From positions 1-6,714 of the forward strand of contig SKTQ01000303.1 in the NCBI GenBank assembly GCA_007122505.1: DNA of 6,714 nt, in the 5' to 3' direction. A program made the position numbers and the translations under genes. Every line of letters begins with the position of its first letter. Within the stretch, counting starts at the first letter, position 1. Shown one piece after another: positions 1-6,348 of this stretch. Source of the stretch: Bacteroidales bacterium. Lineage in GTDB: Bacteria; Bacteroidota; Bacteroidia; Bacteroidales; UBA7960. Under the pieces are notes generated by a model, which worked only from the letters and a program-made list of their open reading frames with translations, was not told the DNA's origin and searched no databases.

Positions 1-128
1 GAAAACTGATTCAATCATTCGTGAACACGTCATCTGTACCAACTGACAGTATGAACCGTGGAGTCTATTTTATGAGAATACAATCTGACAATGGTTATGT
101 TCAGGTAAGCAGGCTCATCGTGAAATAA
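1..128 (+). CDS. 3' end of a secreted protein with a T9SS type A-like C-terminal sorting domain (partial)
   Basis: The frame with codons starting at position 3 is open from the window edge to TAA at 126-128 and gives about 41 residues. The tail reads GVYFMRIQSDNGYVQVSRLI followed by V-K. This is the usual form of the Bacteroidota type IX secretion C-terminal domain: G-V-Y-F/-x-R-I, a short turn, then a last strand ending in a lysine. Such domains are known to send proteins through the outer membrane by the Por/Spr machinery and are cleaved on attachment or release. The passenger domain lies outside the window, so the protein's function cannot be stated. A strong terminator follows 17 bp after the stop, so this is probably the last gene of its transcript. 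Assignment of the tail is fairly sure; the exact subfamily is inference. Confidence 0.8.
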   Translation, partial: KLIQSFVNTSSVPTDSMNRGVYFMRIQSDNGYVQVSRLIVK

Positions 129-145
129 GTTTTGGTGGTTATCTC

Positions 146-175
146 AGAAAGCCGCCGGGTCATTGGCGGCTTTCT
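146..175 (+). terminator. Rho-independent-type terminator hairpin
   Basis: A perfect 11-bp inverted repeat, AGAAAGCCGCC (146-156) and GGCGGCTTTCT (165-175), encloses an 8-base loop. A T-rich stretch follows at 176-185. It begins 17 bp after the stop of the T9SS-tail gene and fits termination of that transcript. The AGAAA/TTTCT base also supplies A and T tracts on the two sides, so it could act on the opposite strand, but no gene converges here. Its presence argues against starting the next gene at an upstream codon near 132, because the stem would then be coding. Confidence 0.8.
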
Positions 176-233
176 ATTCATTTTTGCACCGGATTATACA
201 TTTTTTTATTACATTTATCTAAATTTCGAAAAG

Positions 234-872
234 ATGTCTTCAGAAATCATCATCATCATCGTTGGTGCTGTACTCATTCTTGTTGCGATTGTTGACAGCA
301 TTAAAATCAGAGGATCTTCCCTGGATTTAATGAATATGAAATTAAAAATCCCGTTGGCCTTATTGGGTATTTTATTAATCTTTTATGGTGCATACGCTTA
401 CGGCGTTGCAAACTATCCGGGCCAAATTGAAAGACCTGCAGTGGCTGACAAAAGGCAAGTAGAGTTTCCGGTACAAAGCGTTCAGATTATATCTCCGGTT
501 GAAAATGATTCTGTAAAATGCAGGATTTTATCAATGGGTGTTTATCCGGATTCACATGAGAAAGATATTTGGGTACTGTTAAAACCCACTGATAACTTAT
601 ATTACCCTCAATCTGACCATACCAATACTTCGCATAAAAGAAACGGAGAATGGCAGGTTATCACCCGGTTTGGAGGTGATAAGGGAGAAAAATACGATGT
701 TATTGTGTTTGAAGCTGACTTGTATGCCTCTGAGTTTTTTAGTGCTACCATTCAAAAATGGAATGAAATGCGGTCATTTCCCGGCCTGGAGGCAGATGAA
801 ATTCCGGCTGGAGCCCATGAAGTTGATAGGATAAGCGTTTATTTGCAAGAAAACTGCAGGGGCGTATATTAA
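234..872 (+). CDS. Unassigned two-TM membrane protein with C-terminal beta-sandwich-like domain
   Basis: This is a 212-residue protein that I cannot assign to a named family. Two hydrophobic segments are visible, at about residues 4-21 (starting EIIIIIVGAVLILVAIV) and 38-57, separated by a short polar turn. After a linker, about residues 82-205 look like an Ig/FN3-like beta domain. It opens with V-Q-I-I-S-P-V-E-N and carries IWVLLKP (112-118), L-Y-Y-P-Q (122-126), NGEWQV (137-142), FGG (146-148) and Y-D-V-I-V-F (154-159). I chose the ATG at 234 because an A-rich stretch (CGAAAAG) precedes it and the hydrophobic segment starts at once. An upstream in-frame start at 132 would run through the terminator stem. 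With a short cytosolic turn, both ends would lie outside the cytoplasm, putting the beta domain in the periplasm (inference). It lies on the same strand as the regulator, 124 bp upstream. It may bind a ligand or partner, but no catalytic motif is seen. Confidence 0.8.
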   Translation: MSSEIIIIIVGAVLILVAIVDSIKIRGSSLDLMNMKLKIPLALLGILLIFYGAYAYGVANYPGQIERPAVADKRQVEFPVQSVQIISPVENDSVKCRILSMGVYPDSHEKDIWVLLKPTDNLYYPQSDHTNTSHKRNGEWQVITRFGGDKGEKYDVIVFEADLYASEFFSATIQKWNEMRSFPGLEADEIPAGAHEVDRISVYLQENCRGVY

Positions 873-931
873 TTGATTGGGGTAAGATCATTACAAATCA
901 CAAAAGAATATGAGGTAAATTTGAACATACC

Positions 932-963
932 TTGTAAACTGACGGTTTTTTTTGTTACATTGC
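932..963 (+). promoter_or_regulatory. Weak candidate Bacteroidota promoter for the regulator gene
   Basis: A TTG at 932-934 is followed after 21 bases by TACATTGC (956-963). The phylum's primary sigma consensus is TTG, 19-21 bases, then TAnnTTTG. The spacing fits, but the -7 box matches only TAnnTT. A start a few bases downstream would leave a leader of about 25-30 bases before the TTG codon at 997. A T-run (946-953) lies between the boxes. This is the best candidate in the gap but is poorly supported. Confidence 0.25.
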
Positions 964-996
964 AGGGTATTTCAATGCTCATTTCAATTTATTTAA

Positions 997-3690
997 TTGA
1001 AGAAGATCGCATCATATCTATTTGTGTTTATTTTCGGATTTATTCCGGTTTATGCTCAAATTTTCCCGGAAAAGGGTGTGCCTCCGCTAGAAAGGTTTAC
1101 GCCCTTGGATTATCATAACGCAGGTAAGGTCTGGGACATTCATTCAGCCCCCAATGGCATTGTATATATGGCAGCCGACAGAGGCTTGCTGGAATATGAC
1201 GGAGCATCCTGGAAACATTTCCAGGGAAGCAGGGGTTTTACCAGATCGGTTCTTGTTGTTAACGATTCGCTGATATACACCGGGTCTGATCTGGACTTCG
1301 GTGTTTGGGAAAGGAATAAATATCAGGGTTTTGAATATACTTCTTTGTATCCATTCCAGGAAGACCTGCAGGATATCAATGAAGAGTTTTGGCAAATATA
1401 TCACTTTCGAAATGATATCCTTTTCATTTCTTCCCAAAGTATATACATATACAGAAACCAACAACTGGTTAAAATAGCGGCCCCATCGCAGTTTAAAGGT
1501 AATTTTCTCGTAGATGACAGTTTGTATTTTCTGGACAAAAACAACGGACTGTTTCTTTTCGATGGTTTTTCTCTAAGAAAGATACTTGATTTCCCGGAAG
1601 CCGTCAATACAGATATTGCAGGGGCTTATCAAAAGGATAATGATTTAGTAATCGTTACCCGCGATGCAGGTCTCTATATTTTTTCGGCAGACAGGCTGAT
1701 GCCAATGAACAATGAATTATCGGTAAAACTGAAGGGGGCCAAAGTATTCAGCTTTGAACAGGTAGGCAGCAATCATGTTGCTTTTGGAACAGTCTTAAAA
1801 GGACTTTACATTGCCGACCTTGCAGGTAATGTCATACATCATGTGAACCGGCACAAGGGATTGCCCAGCAACACCATATTGTCTTTACACTACTGTTCTC
1901 TGGGAAAATTATGGCTGGGTATGGATTTTGGGGTTTCTTCTCTGGACCTGAACAACAATATCACCACCTTTTATGATTACAGGGGAGACTTTGGTACGGG
2001 TTACACTGCCATACTGAAAGATGGTATTTTTTATCTGGGCACCAACCAGGGTCTTTACAGTTCAAAATGGGATGACCTGAATAACAATCTGGAGTATTAC
2101 AGATTTGAACTCATACCAGAAACTGAAGGACAAGTATGGACTTTGGAAAAAATTGATGGACAGCTTTTTATGGGTCATGACAGAGGCCTGTTTATCATTA
2201 ACAGAAACGCTGTAGAACAACTCAACAATCAAGAAGGCGTGTGGACAATCATTCCATTCAGAGACTATCTACTGACCGGTAATTACAACGGTATTTCCAT
2301 TTTTCAAAAATCCGGAAATACCTGGCTTTTTGAAAAAAAAATGGACCTCATTTTTGGTTCCTGCAATCAATTGATCGCTGAGAATGATAGTGTATTATGG
2401 GTCAATATTCCAAATTTTGGAATCATCAGGGCGGTTCTGGATGATGAACTATACCCTGTTGAGAGATTGATATTTCCAATGGAGGTTTTTGACGGTCATG
2501 ATGTGTTTGTTATGAAAAACGAGCAGGGAATTCATGTCCTGACCGATCATCATCAATATGCATATAATAACAGTGAAAGAGAGTTTATTAAAACCGAACG
2601 GGTAAAGGCTCTCCCGCAGATAGATGATCTTCTGGCCGGAGTCTTTCAGCCAATAGCATTGCATCCTGATTATGAATTTTTTCCTATTTACAGTGGGTTC
2701 ACTTTACGGTATATAAAACCCGGTGCGGAACCCATTATGGAAAACCCCACTCTGTTACTGCGGAGAATGGAAGCATTCAACAATCACGACAGGGTGAAGT
2801 TCTATCCCGGAGCCAAAATGCCATATCATATAAATAATGTTCATTTAGAGGTGATTGTTCCCAACAGGAAAGGTGTTTTGTATCAATACAAATTGATTCA
2901 ATCAGGTGTTTGGAGTGATTGGCAGCCGGATAACACTTTCGAACTGTTGGGCTTGAAATATGGGGATTATAATCTAACTGTAAGGGCAAGCATAAAAGAT
3001 CAGATGTCAGATGATTTGCAAATTGCATTCAGGGTGGCTGTGCCTTGGTATTTTTCGCGGTACGCTTATGCCGTATACTTCCTTTTGTTAGGTATGACAA
3101 TATATTTCTTGTACAGATGGCAAACCATAACCCTGAAGAAGCAAAGAAAAATGATGTTGATCAAAGAGCAAAATTCATTAAGGCAGCAAACGGAAAAGCA
3201 TAAACAGGAAATAATGCTCATTGAGCGAAAGCGTTTACAGACAGAATATGATCAACTGAAGCAACAGTTAAAGAGCAAAACCATTGAGCTGGCCAAAAAA
3301 GCAAGAGATAATGAAGAAAAAAACCGTCTGATCCTTTCCCTGAAAGAAAAATGTGAAAAGGCACAACGTAACCCCGTCTTATTCGAATCTAAATGGAGAG
3401 AGATGCAAAGAATCCTGGATTCATACTTAAAAATTGAAGACAAAACATTTGAAATCCAGATGGATGAGTTGCACCAGGAGTTTTTCAGGCAATTGAAGGA
3501 CAAGTTTCCTGACTTGTCAAATAATGATCTTCGCTTGTGTGCCTACCTGAAAATTGGGTTAAACTCCAAAGAAATCGCTGAATTATTGAATATTCAACCA
3601 TCCAGTTTCTATATCAGCCGTTCGCGTCTCAGAAAAAAACTCAACCTGAAACCTGAGGAAGATTTATACAGTTTCTTGAATGACCTGTGA
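997..3690 (+). CDS. Transmembrane one-component regulator: sensor propeller, triple-Tyr domain, TM, coiled coil, LuxR-like HTH
   Basis: This 897-residue protein is predicted to sense a signal in the periplasm and bind DNA in the cytoplasm. Residues 1-20 are a signal peptide (K-K, hydrophobic core, ending V-Y-A). About 43-575 hold repeated beta-propeller blades of the two-component-regulator propeller type, with motifs such as G-I-V-Y-M-A-A-D-R-G-L (54-64), LWLGMDFGVSSLD (305-317) and FYLGTNQGLY (345-354). About 605-683 match the triple-tyrosine (Y_Y_Y) domain, with Y629, Y631, W639, W642, Y655 and Y658. A TM helix spans about 688-706 and a charged coiled coil about 709-790. Residues 838-894 form a LuxR-like HTH (LSNNDLRLCAYLKIGLNSKE, then I-A-E-L-L). 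No histidine kinase or receiver domain is present, unlike hybrid two-component systems. In this phylum such proteins often control nutrient-uptake loci, but no SusC/SusD genes are visible, so the target is unknown. The start is TTG, directly after an in-frame TAA; the intact signal peptide supports it. The recognition helix differs from the usual form. Confidence 0.9.
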   Translation: MKKIASYLFVFIFGFIPVYAQIFPEKGVPPLERFTPLDYHNAGKVWDIHSAPNGIVYMAADRGLLEYDGASWKHFQGSRGFTRSVLVVNDSLIYTGSDLDFGVWERNKYQGFEYTSLYPFQEDLQDINEEFWQIYHFRNDILFISSQSIYIYRNQQLVKIAAPSQFKGNFLVDDSLYFLDKNNGLFLFDGFSLRKILDFPEAVNTDIAGAYQKDNDLVIVTRDAGLYIFSADRLMPMNNELSVKLKGAKVFSFEQVGSNHVAFGTVLKGLYIADLAGNVIHHVNRHKGLPSNTILSLHYCSLGKLWLGMDFGVSSLDLNNNITTFYDYRGDFGTGYTAILKDGIFYLGTNQGLYSSKWDDLNNNLEYYRFELIPETEGQVWTLEKIDGQLFMGHDRGLFIINRNAVEQLNNQEGVWTIIPFRDYLLTGNYNGISIFQKSGNTWLFEKKMDLIFGSCNQLIAENDSVLWVNIPNFGIIRAVLDDELYPVERLIFPMEVFDGHDVFVMKNEQGIHVLTDHHQYAYNNSEREFIKTERVKALPQIDDLLAGVFQPIALHPDYEFFPIYSGFTLRYIKPGAEPIMENPTLLLRRMEAFNNHDRVKFYPGAKMPYHINNVHLEVIVPNRKGVLYQYKLIQSGVWSDWQPDNTFELLGLKYGDYNLTVRASIKDQMSDDLQIAFRVAVPWYFSRYAYAVYFLLLGMTIYFLYRWQTITLKKQRKMMLIKEQNSLRQQTEKHKQEIMLIERKRLQTEYDQLKQQLKSKTIELAKKARDNEEKNRLILSLKEKCEKAQRNPVLFESKWREMQRILDSYLKIEDKTFEIQMDELHQEFFRQLKDKFPDLSNNDLRLCAYLKIGLNSKEIAELLNIQPSSFYISRSRLRKKLNLKPEEDLYSFLNDL

Positions 3691-3743
3691 TTTGACTTTT
3701 TCGCAAAATCATTTACCAGTTCTTTCCGAAAAATCTTCCTCCA

Positions 3744-4736
3744 TCAAAGCTTTACTGATTTAGTCTCATCGATACTCAGGCCTGTTTCCCTGGCGATATC
3801 TTCCGGTGAGAAACCCGCTTTCTTCATGACAAGAACCAGCCGTTCAACCAGATCGTTATTTTTGCGTTGAGCTTCATTTACTCTCTTTTCCGCGTCCATC
3901 CTTTGGGTTTCGATGTCCTCTTGTTGACCCAGCACTTCCTCAATTTGTTTTTCAGCCGCAGCTATCTGCCTGATTAGGGTTTTGTTTTGATGTAATAATT
4001 CATCCCGAGAATCCAGGATACCCCTAATTTCTTCTTCAAATGCCAGGTTACGACGCGATTGTTCATCAATCAGCGGCCCCTGAAGGTACATAGCCATCTC
4101 TTCAAACTCTTCGGGCACCTCCTGCAGGTCGAGAATGAACTCATGGCCGGTACACCATGCCTGGTTAAATAATGTCAGCAATTGTTCCAGACGACTGCGA
4201 CGTCTTTCAGGCAACCGGCGCACCTGTATAATATAGGCTTCGTGGGTGAGATGATCAATGAAACTGCTTTTTACCTGCACTTTCTTTTTGCTTACCGCAT
4301 CTACAACATCGCGATTGACCCGCACTGCCATGTATGGGATTTCAGGCATATTATAACCCAACATGTATATGGCTATGAGTGGATAAGAGCCATAATATTC
4401 CGGTGGGGGTTCAGTTACCACATCTACATCCTTAGTGGACATATAGCTGGCACCAATATAATTGCGAAACCTCTGAATATCGCCGGGGGTTTTTGATTTT
4501 TGTACTTCCACGAGCACTTGTTGCTGTGTGCCGTCAGCCTGCCGGATCACTGCTTTAAAGTCAAGCCTGAAATAACTGAGTTGTTTAGCGGGACTGGGCC
4601 ACACACTTTCCTGCTGGCCAATTTGTAATTCCACGACCTCCTGATCGAGGATCACCGACAAGACCTTTCTGGCGTATTTCTCTTTTTCCATAAGGAATTT
4701 GAAAGCCAGGTCAAACAAGGGGTTAACGATCTTCAT
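3744..4736 (-). CDS. PD-(D/E)XK nuclease family protein (PDDEXK_2, Rpn/YhgA-like 'transposase' family)
   Basis: This 330-residue protein starts at the ATG at 4736. The opening M-K-I-V-N-P-L-F-D-L-A-F-K is typical of PDDEXK_2 proteins, often labelled 'Rpn family recombination-promoting nuclease/putative transposase'. An ORF extension to 4847 is possible, but it would run through the promoter. Family nuclease residues are visible: R57-x-D59 in F-R-L-D-F-K, then E77-x-Q79 in V-L-V-E-V-Q-K, the E-x-Q form common here. Acidic/aromatic sequence follows (Y-M-S-T-K-D, P-P-P-E-Y-Y). About 225-300 is a long charged, Gln-rich coiled coil. The end (about 307-328, AGFSPEDIARETGLSIDETK) resembles the short helix-turn-helix that closes many family members. 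Related Rpn proteins have DNase activity and promote RecA-independent recombination; many others are untested. Length is near normal and the frame is intact. It has its own promoter and converges on the regulator with a 53-bp gap. I found no flanking terminal inverted repeats, so it is not shown to be part of an insertion sequence. Confidence 0.88.
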   Translation of the reverse strand: MKIVNPLFDLAFKFLMEKEKYARKVLSVILDQEVVELQIGQQESVWPSPAKQLSYFRLDFKAVIRQADGTQQQVLVEVQKSKTPGDIQRFRNYIGASYMSTKDVDVVTEPPPEYYGSYPLIAIYMLGYNMPEIPYMAVRVNRDVVDAVSKKKVQVKSSFIDHLTHEAYIIQVRRLPERRRSRLEQLLTLFNQAWCTGHEFILDLQEVPEEFEEMAMYLQGPLIDEQSRRNLAFEEEIRGILDSRDELLHQNKTLIRQIAAAEKQIEEVLGQQEDIETQRMDAEKRVNEAQRKNNDLVERLVLVMKKAGFSPEDIARETGLSIDETKSVKL

Positions 4737-4784
4737 AATATTTTTCGGTTTAATATTTTGCGTGTCGCATATATTCCTGTTTTG

Positions 4785-4815
4785 CAAAATTATGATGACC
4801 GTAATAAAAAAACAA
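4785..4815 (-). promoter_or_regulatory. Bacteroidota sigma-70-type promoter of the PDDEXK gene
   Basis: On the minus strand TTG (4815-4813) is followed by exactly 20 bases and then TAATTTTG (4792-4785). All defined bases of the phylum's primary-sigma consensus (TTG, 19-21 bases, TAnnTTTG) are matched. The predicted transcription start is near 4779, giving a leader of about 40-45 bases before the ATG at 4736. The T-run next to the -33 box adds the AT richness common at such promoters. A 10-bp palindrome, TTTTGCAAAA (4780-4789), overlaps the -7 box and could be an operator. Confidence 0.65.
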
Positions 4816-4913
4816 GTTTTCAAAGAACGTATTTGCCTAATGGTCAATTATTTGTGTTAAGCGGTATTGTTTCTACCAAATGATTCATGGTAAATATCCG
4901 AGGTGCTTTATTT

Positions 4914-6293
4914 CTATTTTTCAGAGTAACTGTTTGTTATGATTTCATCCATCCATTGGTGCAAGATTTCTACAATCTCATCATTAAAATGATTGTTGAT
5001 ATACTCCCAATTGTTTCTTATTTCAATGGCATGATCGCGGTCTTTTACCCATACAAACCCGTGATCGATGTTGGGCATACGGATATATCTTGCCTTACCG
5101 GGATTGTAATGATTAACGATATCGGCGATTAGCTCATGTTCATAGGGGTTGAATGCTACAATTTCGCCTTCACCCCAGATGGACAATACATACGCGGGAG
5201 TATTTGCCCAGGCGGTAAACATGCGCGTATCCTGCAGTTGCTGCCAGAAAGTATAGTGGCGGCCATTCAAATAGCCTCCATCTTCAAACCGCCAGTAACG
5301 CTCAAGGAATTCCGCCATTTCAGGATCTTGCATAAGCTCTGCAGGGGTCTCTTTCTTGATCAGAAAACGATAGTAAAAGTGAATGGATTGTTCGTGATTG
5401 GCTTCATTGACAAGATAGTCCTGCCCCAGGATAAGACGTTGCATCCGGGTTTGTTCAATAAGGTACTCAAACCACGGACGGGCTACCGTGCCGAACACAA
5501 TGATTCCTTTTGGATCAAAATCAGGTTGCATGAGCGGAGCCTGCACGCCGCCCATTGAGTGTCCAAAAACGAAAACATTGTCGTGGTCAATGAAATCATA
5601 ATTTTTAAGGATATTGAATGAAGCCTCAAACAGTTGCACCTCTGTAAACAAATCCATGTCACTGCATGGTGTATCGCTGCGCGAATCGCCAATGCCGGCT
5701 TTTTCGGTCTTGATTACCACAAAACCCCGCTCGCTGACACCTTCGAGCAATTTACGCACCGGGCTCAGGTCGCTCATGTTATCCATTGAGCCACAGGTAT
5801 AACCCTGGATGAAGAATAGCGCCGGATATACACCCGGCTCTTCCGGCTTGTGGATAATGGTGCGGACATACCCGCCGTCAAAGGCAAACTGATCGTAAAT
5901 CACCTCTGCATGCGGCGATGTTTCCCTTGGGAAACCGCTCATCACGCCTGACAAGAGGATGGATTCACCAAGACGAACAACTTCAAGAGCAAGTGGATCA
6001 CCCTCAACATGTTTTTGAACAAATTCAATAAATCCGGAAACGCTGGCAGGACTGTAATCATTGGCATTGACTATGATATCGCCTGGCAGCACGCCGATGG
6101 CTTCAGCCGTACTGCCCTCCACAACGCGTTGAACATAAATGCCTGCGTTTGTCTGCACATTATAAAGATCAGCAATGGAATCGCATACTTCAATCAGCTG
6201 GGTGCCGATAAAGGCACGGCGGGGCAATTCAGCCATTGTGGTTGGAATGGCTGTTGCAATGATAATTGTAATGAGTAGTGTTTTTGCTTTCAT
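4914..6293 (-). CDS. Exported PDZ-domain alpha/beta hydrolase (serine esterase/peptidase-like)
   Basis: The product is a 459-residue protein. Residues 1-21 form a signal peptide (M-K-A-K, hydrophobic stretch, cleavage likely after T-T-M-A). About 45-118 look like a PDZ domain: I-Y-V-Q-R-V-V-E-G-S-T-A-E (52-64), then G-V-L-P-G-D-I-I (67-74). About 130-455 form an alpha/beta hydrolase. The likely oxyanion-hole segment is F-I-Q-G-Y-T-C-G (161-168), followed by E-K-A-G-I-G-D-S (197-204), the nucleophile elbow G-H-S-M-G-G with S246, and the histidine in N-I-D-H-G-F (H411). Where an Asp is usual (G-x-x-D-x-V), the sequence reads W-G-E-G-E-I-V, so E375 or E377 may be the acid. The substrate is unknown; an ester or peptide in the periplasm is inferred. 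I prefer the ATG at 6293, which has A-rich sequence upstream and directly begins the signal peptide. An in-frame ATG at 6317 would add eight residues and falls in a short tandem repeat. It lies 55 bp after the permease gene with no clear promoter between, so cotranscription is likely. Confidence 0.85.
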   Translation of the reverse strand: MKAKTLLITIIIATAIPTTMAELPRRAFIGTQLIEVCDSIADLYNVQTNAGIYVQRVVEGSTAEAIGVLPGDIIVNANDYSPASVSGFIEFVQKHVEGDPLALEVVRLGESILLSGVMSGFPRETSPHAEVIYDQFAFDGGYVRTIIHKPEEPGVYPALFFIQGYTCGSMDNMSDLSPVRKLLEGVSERGFVVIKTEKAGIGDSRSDTPCSDMDLFTEVQLFEASFNILKNYDFIDHDNVFVFGHSMGGVQAPLMQPDFDPKGIIVFGTVARPWFEYLIEQTRMQRLILGQDYLVNEANHEQSIHFYYRFLIKKETPAELMQDPEMAEFLERYWRFEDGGYLNGRHYTFWQQLQDTRMFTAWANTPAYVLSIWGEGEIVAFNPYEHELIADIVNHYNPGKARYIRMPNIDHGFVWVKDRDHAIEIRNNWEYINNHFNDEIVEILHQWMDEIITNSYSEK

Positions 6294-6308
6294 TTTTAGA
6301 GAGGTTAG

Positions 6309-6322
6309 ATGGTTCATGGTTC
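6309..6322. repeat. Two-copy tandem 7-bp repeat in the permease-hydrolase spacer
   Basis: ATGGTTC occurs twice head to tail (6309-6315 and 6316-6322), followed by a diverged third copy (ATGATGC). On the minus strand it creates closely spaced ATGs at 6317 and 6324 in different frames, just upstream of the preferred hydrolase start. It may be only slippage-generated simple sequence. Confidence 0.6.
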
Positions 6323-6348
6323 ATGATGCAGATGTTTTGGGCACATGA

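Noticed and set aside
184..227. Promoter for the gene at 234 (TTG at 184-186 with TACATTTA at 210-217, or TAAATTTC at 220-227)
   Set aside because: The first pair has 23-base spacing and an imperfect last base. The second box has no TTG at the right distance. The region is too AT-rich for either to stand out.
132..233. N-terminal extension of the two-TM protein from a TTG at 132
   Set aside because: The extension would translate the 11-bp terminator stem and the T-rich spacer. The ATG at 234 has a better context and begins directly with the hydrophobic segment.
874..900. Nested hairpin after the two-TM gene (TGATT/AATCA outside, GTAA/TTAC inside, loop GATCA)
   Set aside because: It has only nine weak pairs with an asymmetric bulge and no T-run after it, so I do not call it a terminator.
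873..1118. Small protein of up to 81 residues overlapping the regulator start
   Set aside because: It shares about 120 bases with the signal peptide and first propeller segment of the regulator in another frame and has no recognisable features.
3697..3733. Bidirectional terminator between the convergent genes (TTTTTCG at 3697-3703 and CGAAAAA at 3727-3733)
   Set aside because: The stem is a 7-bp AT-rich pairing with a 23-base loop, expected by chance in such sequence. A terminator is likely needed here but cannot be pinned down.
4737..4847. N-terminal extension of the PDDEXK protein to 4847
   Set aside because: The added 37 residues do not resemble the family and overlap the consensus promoter. 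The ATG at 4736 gives the standard family opening.
3744..4913. Complete insertion sequence around the PDDEXK gene
   Set aside because: I could not see matching terminal inverted repeats or a target-site duplication on both sides. The 'transposase' label for this family is historical.
4887..6278. Several plus-strand reading frames within the hydrolase gene, including one of 140 codons
   Set aside because: They lie antisense to a well-supported enzyme and show no domain, signal peptide or start context of their own.
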